DNA of 64,000 bases from the NCBI GenBank assembly GCA_019359615.1, contig JAHHHA010000017.1, forward strand, positions 1 to 64,000, written 5' to 3'. The notes beneath the pieces are model-generated. The model was given only the letters and a program-made list of their open reading frames with translations, was not told the origin of the DNA and searched no databases. The translations under genes and the position numbers were made by a program. Positions 34,281 to 44,170 of the stretch are shown in pieces. Position 1 is the first letter of the stretch. Each line of letters begins with the position of its first letter. This DNA is from Cyanosarcina radialis HA8281-LM2. GTDB lineage: Bacteria; Cyanobacteriota; Cyanobacteriia; Cyanobacteriales; CCAP-1448.

Positions 34281-34670
34281 ATGAGTACCGATTTAACCAT
34301 CAGCTTGCCAGATGAAATTTATCATCAAATCGAATCCTTAGCCCAACTGTCTAAGCGCGATGCTGCCGAGCTTTTAACAGACACAATTAAAATGATTCTC
34401 CCTTTATTAAATCTTCAAACACAGTTTGAAAAACAAATCTCTCTAGTTCCAGACGAAGAATTAATTGCTTTAACTCAACTACAAATGGAGGCAGAACAAG
34501 ATTGCAGATTAAGCGATTTACTAGATAAACAGCAAGCAGGAACATTGACAGAAAACGAACACTTAGAATTGCAGTTTTTAATGCAGGTTTATCAAGCAGG
34601 ATTATTACGAAAAGCTCAGGCTTTAAGTGAAGCAGTCAAGCGTGGAATAATTGCACCTCTAAACGTATGA
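34281..34670 (+). CDS. Small helical protein upstream of a truncated HNH gene
   Basis: A 129-residue protein: MSTDLTISLPDEIYHQIESL is a ribbon-helix-helix-like start, and a later block (RLSDLLDKQQAGTLTENEHL) resembles the LTPEE family core of the HNH partner at 8696-8935. Its TGA overlaps the ATG of the following HNH remnant (ATGA at 34667-34670). The arrangement repeats the small-protein plus HNH pairing of the first island. It may be an antitoxin-like partner whose nuclease has been lost. Confidence 0.7.
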   Translation: MSTDLTISLPDEIYHQIESLAQLSKRDAAELLTDTIKMILPLLNLQTQFEKQISLVPDEELIALTQLQMEAEQDCRLSDLLDKQQAGTLTENEHLELQFLMQVYQAGLLRKAQALSEAVKRGIIAPLNV

Positions 34671-34834
34671 CTAGCTACATCTCGCAAGAAGTTAAAGCTA
34701 GAATTAGAAAAGAGGCAAAAGAACAATGCGGTTACTGTCGAAGTCTCCAGAAATATGTTTTAGGAGTTTTAGAAATCGAGCATATTATTCCGAAAGCACT
34801 AGGCGGCACAGATGAGGATCGCCACCTCTGCTAA
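34667..34834 (+). pseudogene. Truncated HNH endonuclease
   Basis: Only 55 residues remain: EAKEQCGYCRSLQKYVLGVL carries the first CxxC, EIEHIIPKALGGTDED carries the catalytic EH, and then RHLC and a stop. The second CxxC and the C-terminal half are missing, so the zinc site cannot form. The sequence ends where the convergent TetR gene begins, so the 3' part was probably lost in a rearrangement. Confidence 0.75.
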
Positions 34835-36093
34835 TTAGACGATCGATCTAGTTGTGAAGCCCGTTCCAAGATGGCTTTTTCTTTCGCTCTTTGGGCAAAC
34901 GATCGCAATTCCTCGATTTCTAGACCGCTCAAAAGACTCAAATCCTCTAACTCAATTCCCTTGCTCGCCATTTCTACGCACCAAGTCTGCCTTGCTTGTT
35001 CGATTGCTGGGGGTTTACCTTGAAGAGTCAACAAACCTTCAGTCAAAACGCCCCATAAAGTCTGTAATTCTTTTTCCGATAGCGGTTTTCCTTCTGGGTT
35101 GAGAAATAAAGCTGGTCGATCGTCTTTACGGCTTTTCAGCCATTGAGTTAATGGGTTGTTACTAGGAGAACCGTAGCGTTTTCCCATAATCCATTGACTG
35201 AGGAGAACTTGTCGCACCGCGCCGTAATTAATCTGCAAAATGTGTTGGTGAGGTTCGCTCAAAGAATGCGATCGCTCTAAATTAACTACTTCCGCAGCCG
35301 ATAAACCCGCCGCAAACAAAACATATGCTAAAGCATACTCCTGTCGTCCCAGTTTCTTCGCTCGTTCCAGAATTGAATGCACTAAATTTCTGGGTAAATC
35401 GGCTACCGAACTGGTTTTTAAAGCAGCAGGCGGCGTGGCAATCTCTTTAGTTGGGGTTGCCAGTTCTCGTTCGATCGCGCTAGCGTTTGCGTTAGCAAGT
35501 ATCGCGCCCGATCCAAATAGTTCTACTAAATTTTCTAAAAAATCCTCTCTAGCTTCCCACAGCGGGTGTCTTTCGCTAGTCAAGCCGATCGCAAAATATC
35601 CGAATAACAACCCATTAAGCAAACTGGCTAACTTCTCGGCGCTCAAACGACTCTGGCTACCGTTATTTGCCAACATCTCGGACAAACGCTCGGCCACGTA
35701 GCAATTAGCTTGACTCAATCCCCGACCGACGGCCAAACGAATTTCTACTGGATATTGACCCGCATCGCCGATAACAGAACGCACCAGTTCGGGAACGCGA
35801 TCGAGTGCCTCCAAAGTCTCTCTGGAATAGGCTTTCAACGCTTCGAAGGTGCTTTCTTGCGAGATCGCTGGTGCGACTAAGGTTTTACCCAAGTCAGTAA
35901 AACTCACAGCATCTTCGATCGCGGCTAACAGCAATCCGTGCTTGCTGCCAAAATGACGGAATAATGTAACTTCATTGACTCCTGCGAGTTCGGCAACTGC
36001 CTTGGTAGTCGTCTCTGTTACTCCATTGGCAGCAAATAGTTCCAGTGCGGCCTCAATTAAGCGAGTTCGCGTCGATTTTCTTGGCTCCGACAT
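34831..36093 (-). CDS. TetR regulator fused to a tyrosine-recombinase-like domain
   Basis: A 420-residue protein from the ATG at 36093. Residues about 8-55 are a TetR helix-turn-helix (RTRLIEAALELFAANGVTET and TLFRHFGSKHGLLLAAIEDA). The middle is a TetR ligand-binding-like helical domain to about 200. From about 240 it resembles a tyrosine recombinase core (YALAYVLFAAGLSAAEVVNL, a KSRKDDRPALFLN segment, RQTWCVEMASKGIELEDLSL), but the classical R-H-R-Y set is not complete, so it is probably not a working recombinase. A frame extends to 36171 across an operator and is rejected as start. Two matching palindromes upstream indicate self-regulation and control of the divergent desaturase. Confidence 0.8.
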   Translation of the reverse strand: MSEPRKSTRTRLIEAALELFAANGVTETTTKAVAELAGVNEVTLFRHFGSKHGLLLAAIEDAVSFTDLGKTLVAPAISQESTFEALKAYSRETLEALDRVPELVRSVIGDAGQYPVEIRLAVGRGLSQANCYVAERLSEMLANNGSQSRLSAEKLASLLNGLLFGYFAIGLTSERHPLWEAREDFLENLVELFGSGAILANANASAIERELATPTKEIATPPAALKTSSVADLPRNLVHSILERAKKLGRQEYALAYVLFAAGLSAAEVVNLERSHSLSEPHQHILQINYGAVRQVLLSQWIMGKRYGSPSNNPLTQWLKSRKDDRPALFLNPEGKPLSEKELQTLWGVLTEGLLTLQGKPPAIEQARQTWCVEMASKGIELEDLSLLSGLEIEELRSFAQRAKEKAILERASQLDRSSN

Positions 36094-36106
36094 AATTTTG
36101 TCAAAA

Positions 36107-36123
36107 TGCAAGTGGCACTTGCA
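36107..36123. promoter_or_regulatory. Palindromic operator 1 (TetR-type)
   Basis: TGCAAGTGGCACTTGCA is a perfect 8-1-8 palindrome, 13 bases before the TetR ATG. Size and symmetry fit TetR dimer binding. A near-copy lies 47 bp away, which supports a real operator. Confidence 0.7.
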
Positions 36124-36153
36124 AAAATCAAAAAAGTTGGTTAGACTGCTAAA

Positions 36154-36170
36154 TGTAAGTAGCACTTGCA
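36154..36170. promoter_or_regulatory. Palindromic operator 2 (TetR-type)
   Basis: TGTAAGTAGCACTTGCA differs from operator 1 at two positions. The two sites are offset by 47 bp, and both lie between the regulator and the divergent desaturase gene. Confidence 0.65.
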
Positions 36171-36260
36171 TCCTCTAGCCATCATTATAACGGCGAAAGA
36201 TGAGACGTGCATTACAGTAGTTTTCGCCTTCCCCAAACCCTCTCAGCCCTCACCCCCAAC

Positions 36261-36285
36261 CCCTCTCCCAAGCTTGGGAGAGGGG
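36261..36285. repeat. CCCTCTCCC-AAGCTT hairpin
   Basis: Inverted repeat CCCTCTCCCAAG and its complement, another copy of the intergenic hairpin family, about 120 bases before the desaturase ATG. It lies in the presumed leader of that gene. Confidence 0.75.
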
Positions 36286-36406
36286 AGAACCGGACAAGGG
36301 GCAAGGGGCGAGAAGGGGAGAAAAGTGCCATAGCTGTAGGTTGGATTTCCTGCCGTCAACCCAACTAACCTCAACCATAAATTCCAAAATTTCTCAGGAC
36401 AAAATC

Positions 36407-37234
36407 ATGACACAACAGACGATCGCCCCCAAGGGCGAGCAAACTCTAGCACTTTCCTGGACGAGTGTGGCTTTTTTCGCCATCGTTCATGCTTTAGCAT
36501 TGTTAGCACCTTGGTTCTTTTCGTGGTCGGCTTTAGGCGTAGCGATCGCGCTTCACTGGCTGTTTGGTAGCATCGGCATCTGTTTGGGATACCATCGTTT
36601 GTTAACCCATCGCAGCCTGCAAGTACCGCAATGGTTGGAATATATCTTGGCCACAATCGGAGCAATGGCTTTGCAAGGAGGCCCGATATTTTGGGTAGCG
36701 GGACATCGCTTGCATCACGCTCATACTGAAGATGAAGAGAAAGATCCCTATTCGGCGAGAAGGGGGTTTTGGTGGAGTCATATGCTGTGGTTGTTGTACC
36801 CTCAACCAGTATTTTTCAATTACGAAATTTACAAAAAATCTGCACCAGATCTCGATCGACATTCCTATTATCGTTGGTTAAATCGTAATTTTCTCTGGCT
36901 TCAGATTCCTTTGGGGTTGCTGCTATATGCTTTAGGTGGATGGTCTTTTGTCATCTATGGGATGTTTTTGAGAGCCGTTTTATTGTGGCATAGCACTTGG
37001 TTGATTAACTCTGCTTCTCATCTGCGCGGCTATCGTAATTTCTCTGTAGATGATGGTTCTCGCAATCTTTGGTGGGCGGCACTCTTAACTTATGGAGAAG
37101 GTTGGCACAACAACCATCACGCTCGTCCTCGCGTTGCTAAGGCTGGACAGCGGTGGTGGGAAATCGATCCGACTTGGTGGGCGATTCAGGGATTAAAAAC
37201 ATTGGGTTTAGCGAAAAAGATCGTGACAAGTTAA
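36407..37234 (+). CDS. desC: Acyl-lipid/acyl-CoA-type fatty acid desaturase (Delta9-like)
   Basis: A 275-residue membrane di-iron desaturase. Three histidine boxes are complete: GYHRLLTHRS, GHRLHHAHT and WHNNHHARP. Membrane segments flank them (FFAIVHALALLAPWFFSWSA, LGVAIALHWLFG and two later). Length and boxes match DesC-type Delta9 desaturases. The first double bond in glycerolipid acyl chains is the expected product, but the exact regiochemistry is not proven. The ATG at 36407 follows AGGAC. A longer TTG-initiated frame is not needed. It is divergent from the TetR-fusion gene with shared operators, so regulation by that protein is likely. Confidence 0.9.
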   Translation: MTQQTIAPKGEQTLALSWTSVAFFAIVHALALLAPWFFSWSALGVAIALHWLFGSIGICLGYHRLLTHRSLQVPQWLEYILATIGAMALQGGPIFWVAGHRLHHAHTEDEEKDPYSARRGFWWSHMLWLLYPQPVFFNYEIYKKSAPDLDRHSYYRWLNRNFLWLQIPLGLLLYALGGWSFVIYGMFLRAVLLWHSTWLINSASHLRGYRNFSVDDGSRNLWWAALLTYGEGWHNNHHARPRVAKAGQRWWEIDPTWWAIQGLKTLGLAKKIVTS

Positions 37235-37428
37235 ATTCATCATCAATAAATAGTAAACTCGATCGCTATTCTCAGTAACGGTAAATGGCGATCGAGTTAC
37301 TGATGGCATCAAACGCTATTAGTTAATTCGGTTAAACTTGGTTAGATAGATCGGCGATCGCTGGCCATACGCTAAATTACTTTTCAAGTTCTACAATATT
37401 AGAAGTAGAACTATAGGACGAGATTTTG

Positions 37429-38016
37429 ATGGAAGTCGAAACGCTCAAGCGCCTCTACACTCCTGAAGAATATTTAGAGCTTGAAGAGAAAGCCGAATAC
37501 AAAAGCGAATACCGCGATGGAGAAATCGTGCCAATGACTGGTGGAACGACTAACCACAACCATATTGCTGGCAACTTGTACGCTCACTTAAAATTTGGAC
37601 TCAGAGGACAAAATTATCGGGTGTATATCGGTGACGTGCGCTTGTGGATACCTCGTTATCGCCAGCATACCTATCCCGACGTGATGGTAATTCAAGGAGA
37701 ACCGATCTATACGGGAAGCAATACAACTACTGTTACTAATCCATCGCTCGTTGCTGAAGTATTATCAAAATCTACTCAAAATTACGACCAAGGAGATAAG
37801 TTTCTCTACTATCGATCGATTCCAGAATTTCGCGAATATATATTAATCGACCAAAAGAGATATCATGTGATGCAATATGTAAAAACCGCTGACGGTCAAT
37901 GGCTATTCACTGAATTAGAATCAGAATCGGCAACATTATCGCTTCAGTTGGTAGAATTTCAAATTGCTTTGAAGGAACTTTACGAACAGGTAAATTTTGC
38001 CGACATTGAGGAATAA
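37429..38016 (+). CDS. Uma2 family endonuclease (DUF820)
   Basis: A 195-residue Uma2 protein, close paralogue of 3507-4106: LYTPEEYLELEEKAEYKSEY, GEIVPMTGGTTNHNHIAGNL, RQHTYPDVMVIQG and NPSLVAEVLSKSTQNYD with the acidic metal-site residues. The ATG at 37429 is preferred over the preceding in-frame TTG. About 190 bases of gene-free sequence separate it from the desaturase. Confidence 0.9.
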   Translation: MEVETLKRLYTPEEYLELEEKAEYKSEYRDGEIVPMTGGTTNHNHIAGNLYAHLKFGLRGQNYRVYIGDVRLWIPRYRQHTYPDVMVIQGEPIYTGSNTTTVTNPSLVAEVLSKSTQNYDQGDKFLYYRSIPEFREYILIDQKRYHVMQYVKTADGQWLFTELESESATLSLQLVEFQIALKELYEQVNFADIEE

Positions 38017-38145
38017 GCAGAGAGACAGAGGCAAAAGGTATGTATATAGGCGAGAATTGCTTAACAGAAAACTTACCTGCGGGCAGGTTCGATCGAACGT
38101 TAAACGTTCAACAACCTTTCTACCCCTGAACTCCTAAACTCCTAA

Positions 38146-39387
<1,242 letters not shown>

Positions 39388-39407
39388 TTCGTGACTTCAG
39401 AATGTAA

Positions 39408-39505
39408 AGACGCGAGATCTCGCGTTAAATCATTGATGAAATTTCTTGTGGGGCAGGCATCTTGCCTGCCGTGGGACAGCCGGGACGGCTATCCCACAAA
39501 TCATT
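39408..39505. repeat. Palindrome core and GTGGGGCAGGC-type repeat
   Basis: ACGCGAGATCTCGCGT (39410-39425) is the core of the palindrome found inside gltB. It is followed by CTTGTGGGG...CTATCCCACAA, related to the element at 47274-47407. No gene lies here. Confidence 0.7.
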
Positions 39506-39544
39506 TAGGATTGCTATAACTTATTAAATTGCTAACTTCTCCTC

Positions 39545-40279
39545 ATGAAAGTGTTTATTCGCAAAGACGCAGAGAATGAATTTACTAGCGTCAATTCTTT
39601 TGTGGCCTACGATGGCTTCCGAAAAATGGGATGGGAGATATTACCTTTTAGTAAAAAAGAACCTCTGCAAAACCAAGAACCAGCAAATGTTGTCGTGGGC
39701 TACATAAACGATGTGCGTATAGCCTTAGAAAATATTGGTATTATCCCTCCTGATGAAATTAATTATCCTGAAGAACTAAGAAAGTTTTTAGGCAGAAAGA
39801 TTTGGAAATCTAAGATTAATTATATAGCTAACCACCCAGAAAAATGGAATATTTTTGTCAAGCCAGTTTACACATCTAAAAAATTTACTGGCCGATTAGT
39901 ACGGAGTACCAAAGATTTGATCTCTTGTGGTGACGAACGAGAAGATACAGAAATTTGGTGTTCCGAGCCAGTAAAATTTATCGCTGAATGGCGTTGTTTT
40001 GTGAGATACGGAAAAATTCTGGACGTGAGAAGGTATGAAGGAGATTGGCGAGTAAATTACGATTATAGAGTTATTGAAAGAGCATTAGAGGCATATAAAT
40101 CGGCACCAAAAGCCTATGCTATGGATTTTGGTTTGACAGATAAAGGCGAAACTTTGTTGGTAGAAGTCAATGATGGATATTCTGTAGGTTCTTATGGATT
40201 GCTGTCATTAGACTATGCTAAGTTCTTATCGGCAAGATGGGCAGAAATTACCGGAACAAAAGATGATTGTGACTTTTGA
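39545..40279 (+). CDS. ATP-grasp domain protein (DUF4343-like)
   Basis: A 244-residue protein. Its C-terminal half has ATP-grasp features: NIFVKPVYTSKKFTGRLVRS, the acidic strand WRCFVRYGKILDVRRYEG, and AMDFGLTDKGETLLVEVNDG with metal-binding D, E and N. The N-terminal part (KVFIRKDAENEFTSVNSFVA) is a substrate domain. These proteins ligate acids to amines, but the substrate here is unknown. AT-rich composition and flanking repeats suggest acquisition. The cyclic-peptide-type exporter 1.5 kb downstream is a possible partner only by proximity. Confidence 0.75.
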   Translation: MKVFIRKDAENEFTSVNSFVAYDGFRKMGWEILPFSKKEPLQNQEPANVVVGYINDVRIALENIGIIPPDEINYPEELRKFLGRKIWKSKINYIANHPEKWNIFVKPVYTSKKFTGRLVRSTKDLISCGDEREDTEIWCSEPVKFIAEWRCFVRYGKILDVRRYEGDWRVNYDYRVIERALEAYKSAPKAYAMDFGLTDKGETLLVEVNDGYSVGSYGLLSLDYAKFLSARWAEITGTKDDCDF

Positions 40280-40376
40280 ATAATTCGCGATCGATCTCTA
40301 CAATTAATGCTGCTTACACCTACAAGAGCGAATTTTTCGCCATACAATAAAAGCCTAGATCGTCCCACTCAAGCTT

Positions 40377-41054
40377 ATGACAGCCATTTCAAATCTAGAG
40401 AGCGATCGCCTTTATCTCGACAGCGATGGCAAACCGCTGGCAGACAACACAGAACAATTTCGCTGGATCGTCATTATCAAAGAAAACCTAGAAATTCTCT
40501 TTGCTGCCTTTGATGATGTCTTCATCGCCGGAGATTTGCTGTGGTATCCAGTCCAGTCAAGGCTGATTGCCCCAACCGCTCCCGATATCATGGTAGTTTT
40601 TGGCAGACCCAAAGGCAGGCGCGGTTCCTACAAACAATGGCAGGAAGCAAATATCCTACCTCAAGTAGTATTCGAGATTCTCTCTCCTAGTAACAATGCA
40701 GACGAGATGAATCGCAAGCTGGAGTTTTATGAAACCTATGGGGTGGAAGAATACTATGTATACAACCCCGATAATTTTCAGCTAGAAGGGTGGCTGAGGC
40801 AGAACGGACACCTCAATCGAATTTGGCAAATGAATGGGTGGGTTAGCCCTCGCCTCGGTATCCGATTTGAAACTGGTGAGGGAGAAATGAAGATATATCA
40901 TCCAGATGGGCAGAGATTCTTGACTTCCATCGAGTTGTCACAACGAGCTACACAAGCTGAATTGCGATTAGAGCAAGAGAGCCAGCGGGCCGAGCAGATG
41001 GCTCAATATTTGCGTTCCCTCGGTGTCGATCCCGATAACTTACCATTACAGTAG
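40377..41054 (+). CDS. Uma2 family endonuclease with coiled-coil tail
   Basis: A 225-residue Uma2 protein of a third subgroup: VFIAGDLLWYPVQSRLIAPT, PDIMVVFGRPKGRRGSY, and LPQVVFEILSPSNNADEMNR with the catalytic E and SPSN, then YGVEEYYVYNPDNFQLEGWL. The last ~40 residues are a charged coiled coil (QAELRLEQESQRAEQMAQYL) followed by LGVDPDNLP, typical of this subgroup. The ATG overlaps no upstream gene. Confidence 0.88.
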   Translation: MTAISNLESDRLYLDSDGKPLADNTEQFRWIVIIKENLEILFAAFDDVFIAGDLLWYPVQSRLIAPTAPDIMVVFGRPKGRRGSYKQWQEANILPQVVFEILSPSNNADEMNRKLEFYETYGVEEYYVYNPDNFQLEGWLRQNGHLNRIWQMNGWVSPRLGIRFETGEGEMKIYHPDGQRFLTSIELSQRATQAELRLEQESQRAEQMAQYLRSLGVDPDNLPLQ

Positions 41055-41075
41055 AAGCGATCGAGAATTGAGACT

Positions 41076-41699
41076 ATGGTTCAAACCGTTCCGGCTAAAG
41101 ATCTAAGCCTGCATGACGTTAAAGTTAAATTTGGACTGAAATTGGCTGAAGACGATCGCTTTTTTCCTGAGTGGAGAGACAGTTTACCAGAACTCAGTGA
41201 GTCAGAACAAAGATCGCTCGATCGCCTTAAGGCCGATTATCTCTACTTGGCCCAGTATCCCATGCCCGAAAGCCCGATCGAAATGGTGGTGCTGTCTCCC
41301 TTGCTGGAACTGGCAAGCTTTTACCGTTCTCCTTTTCGAGTCTCAGCCGAAACTCCCGTGCAAATTGCCGCTGAAGATGAGGGAGAAATTATCCAAGGGC
41401 GAATTGATGTTTTAGTTATCCAAGAGCAGTTTTAGGTGCTGGTAATCGAGTCTAAAAGTAGTTCCTTCTCCCTAGAACCCGCGATACCGCAAGCCTTAGC
41501 TTACATGATGGCTAATCCTCATCCCGACAAACCAGCCTTTGGATTAGTCACTAACGGCAGTCACTTTGTTTTCCTGAAACTGGTTAAGCAAAATACGCCA
41601 CAATATGCTGCTTCTTATGAATTCATGCTTTCGCGCGGCGACGATCTCTATATTGTCCTCAAGGTTTTGAAGCGACTTGGTGCTTTGTTAAGTCAGTAG
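41076..41699 (+). pseudogene. Type I restriction HsdR-N-like gene split by a TAG
   Basis: Two consecutive open stretches are in the same frame, separated only by a TAG at 41433-41435. The first (119 residues) ends GRIDVLVIQEQF, and the second continues VLVIESKSSSFSLEPAIPQA. In relatives I know, this junction reads QEQLWVLVIESK, so one TGG to TAG change accounts for the break. ID and ESK are the PD-(D/E)xK metal and lysine positions of the HsdR N-terminal-like fold. The gene is otherwise intact, so this is a recent nonsense mutation or, less likely, readthrough. It begins 21 bases after the Uma2 stop. Confidence 0.8.
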
Positions 41700-41755
41700 C
41701 GGGTATCCGTTCGATCGAGCTAATCTATAGGTTGCGCTGAAACAAAGGATATCGA

Positions 41756-43384
41756 ATGAATTTAATCTGGTTGCTCTTACGCGCTTCTTGGACGAACGTA
41801 GCGATTGCTATTTTTGCCGGGTTGCTGAGTGGAGCTTGTAGCGCCCGCCTGCTGGCTGCGATTAACAATGCCTTAAATAGCAACGATCCTTACTCAGCTA
41901 CTCTGATTTGGAATTTTGCCGGACTAACTGCGATCGTTTTGGTTAGTAGTATTATCTCGCAGGTTTTATTAGTTCGTCTCTCTGAAAATACTACCTACCA
42001 GTTGCGAATGCAATTGAGTACCTGGATTCTCTCTTGTCCTTTACGTCATTTGGAAGAACTCGGTGCCAATCGTTTGCTAGCAACACTCACCGACGACGTA
42101 CAATCGATCGCTAATACCGCTTTTGTCATTCCCGTTCTCTGCGTCGATCTTGCCCTGGTTTTAGGTTGCTTTGTCTATTTAGCTTGGCTATCTTTACCAG
42201 CCTTTTTAGTGGCTTTTAGCTTTTTGGCTTTTTCGATTCTGACCATGCAACTCCTGTTAGGTAAAGCCAGAAAATTGATGATATTATCTCGCGAGGAACA
42301 AGACCGACTATACAAACACTTTCGCGCTATTACTGATGGGATTAAGGAGTTAAAGCTCAATTTAGCACGGCGGCAAGCTTTTCTTTCAGAAGATCTCGAA
42401 GGTACGGCGAATTCTGCCCGGAATTATAACGTCAACAGTTTGACAATATTTTCCTTAGCTTTTAGTTGGGGTCAACTTCTAATTTTTGTGATTATTGGGT
42501 TATTGATTTTTGCTTTGCCTCGGTTTCTAACTGTTGACGCTAAAATTATTACTGGATATGTTCTTACTATTATCTTTTTGACTAATCCTTTAAGCGATCT
42601 GCTAAGGACAATGCCAGCGATAAATCGAGCCAGCGTGGCTTTGCAAAAAATCGAATCTTTAGGTTTGTCTTTAGCCAGCCGTTCTGAGACTAGTGCGAGC
42701 GAGCGCACTGAATTGCCAACATCTGGAAAGTCGATCGAGATGGTGCAAATTACCCATGCTTATCGAGGAGAAAGTCAGGGAGATATTTTTACTCTGGGAC
42801 CGATCGATCTAACTTTTAAAGCCGGAGAATTAGTATTTATTATTGGTGGTAACGGCAGTGGCAAATCTACTCTAGCTAAAGCGATCGCAGGGTTGTACGT
42901 TCCCGAAAGCGGAGAAATCCGGCTTGACGATCGCTCTGTAACCGATAACAACCGAGATTGGTATCGCCAACATTTTTCGGCTGTATTTTCAGACTTCTAT
43001 CTGTTCGAGCGGCTTTTAGGAATAGATATTATCGACCTCGATCCGCAAGCGCAAGATTATTTAGTCAAGCTACAAATCGATCGCAAAGTTCAAATTAAAG
43101 ATGGCATCCTATCAACTACTGCTTTATCTCAAGGACAGCGCAAACGCCTAGCTTTACTCACAGCTTACTTAGAAGATCGCCCTATATACTTATTTGACGA
43201 ATGGGCATCAGACCAAGATCCGTTTTTTAAAGAGATATTTTACCATCAGCTTTTACCAGAACTAAAAAGTAGAAGAAAAATGGTAATAGTTATCAGTCAT
43301 GATGACCGATATTTTGACGTAGCCGATCGAATAATCAAACTAGATTATGGCAAGCTAGAATACGACGACCGAGTAAAAAGGTAA
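41756..43384 (+). CDS. Cyclic-peptide export type ABC transporter
   Basis: A 542-residue half-transporter, membrane and ATPase domains fused, of the PvdE/SyrD-like cyclic peptide exporter family. Six hydrophobic segments occupy about 1-290. The nucleotide-binding domain has Walker A IIGGNGSGKSTLAKAIAG (about 363), the C-loop LSQGQRKRLALL (about 457) with a Q in place of the usual G of LSGGQ, Walker B IYLFDEW, and the H-loop VIVISHDDRYF. The substrate is usually a peptide or siderophore made elsewhere. No peptide synthetase or precursor peptide is seen in this window. Confidence 0.88.
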   Translation: MNLIWLLLRASWTNVAIAIFAGLLSGACSARLLAAINNALNSNDPYSATLIWNFAGLTAIVLVSSIISQVLLVRLSENTTYQLRMQLSTWILSCPLRHLEELGANRLLATLTDDVQSIANTAFVIPVLCVDLALVLGCFVYLAWLSLPAFLVAFSFLAFSILTMQLLLGKARKLMILSREEQDRLYKHFRAITDGIKELKLNLARRQAFLSEDLEGTANSARNYNVNSLTIFSLAFSWGQLLIFVIIGLLIFALPRFLTVDAKIITGYVLTIIFLTNPLSDLLRTMPAINRASVALQKIESLGLSLASRSETSASERTELPTSGKSIEMVQITHAYRGESQGDIFTLGPIDLTFKAGELVFIIGGNGSGKSTLAKAIAGLYVPESGEIRLDDRSVTDNNRDWYRQHFSAVFSDFYLFERLLGIDIIDLDPQAQDYLVKLQIDRKVQIKDGILSTTALSQGQRKRLALLTAYLEDRPIYLFDEWASDQDPFFKEIFYHQLLPELKSRRKMVIVISHDDRYFDVADRIIKLDYGKLEYDDRVKR

Positions 43385-43496
43385 AGAAATCGAATAATTT
43401 GCAAATATTTCCCAGAAATAGCGATCGCTAAAAGTAGATGTAGATACAATTAAATAAAGTAACTCTCGATCGAGACTTCGATCGCAAGGAGAGGGG

Positions 43497-43934
43497 ATGA
43501 TGACTACAAGTAAATTCTCCGATTCTGACAATTTTGGTCAAACACCGTCAGATAAACCTCCAGAAGAGGTATTATTGGCAGATTCGATCGGTACAGAACA
43601 AGCCGATTTATTTTTTGAAAGCTTGAGCGATCGAGATCCTAGCATCGCCAGAACTCTGAACAAATTCCGCAAGAATATGGGACCTGGTGCTGATGTCACT
43701 GGTGGAGATGTAGACGACGATTGGTATCAGGCGGAAGTGGTGGGGGAAGAAGCTGTAGGAGGACAAAATCCTACACCCGATCAAAGCGTGACAGAAGCCT
43801 TGTTGCATTCCATGGGAATAGACTCAACCGATGGCGAACCCATTGAGACGCTAGACAAGTTAACGGAACGCGATTTACACCGCTGGGAACTCGATCCGTC
43901 TTCTTCTGAAGATTATAGCGAACACGAAAAATAA
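43497..43934 (+). CDS. DUF6335 family protein
   Basis: A 145-residue acidic cytoplasmic protein matching DUF6335: GPGADVTGGDVDDDWYQAEV, VGEEAVGGQNPTPDQSVTE and a C-terminal ERDLHRWELDPSSSEDY. The family is common in cyanobacteria and has no known function. Two ATG codons lie in tandem at 43497, and GGAGAGG precedes them. The DNA downstream (43935-44040) is repeat-like TTGTCAGTTG sequence. Confidence 0.85.
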   Translation: MMTTSKFSDSDNFGQTPSDKPPEEVLLADSIGTEQADLFFESLSDRDPSIARTLNKFRKNMGPGADVTGGDVDDDWYQAEVVGEEAVGGQNPTPDQSVTEALLHSMGIDSTDGEPIETLDKLTERDLHRWELDPSSSEDYSEHEK

Positions 43935-44051
43935 GTCAGTTGTCAGTTGTTAATCGTTAATTGTCGAGCGTTGACTATTAGGTATTGACTATTGACCAAA
44001 AACGATTAATGAAGCTATAGGGTTTAAATAGACAACGGCTTAATACTAATG

Positions 44052-44170
44052 ATACGAAATCCGTTTAGCAAAAGCTGGTTTCCCCTCACCCCACCTGCGG
44101 CTCCCCTCTCCCGTGGGAGAGGGGTTGGGGTGAGGGCAGCAATTCGGCGTTTAAGAACCGGATTTGATAT
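44052..44170. mobile_element. MITE-like element, ATACCAAATCCG family, copy 2
   Basis: A 119-bp element beginning ATACGAAATCCGTTTAGCAAA and ending CCGGATTTGATAT, with a CCCCTCTCCC stem in the middle. It is closely similar to copy 1 at 2554-2673. It abuts the start of the FAD oxidoreductase gene, and its last bases TGATAT plus the next G supply that gene's apparent ATG. Confidence 0.7.
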
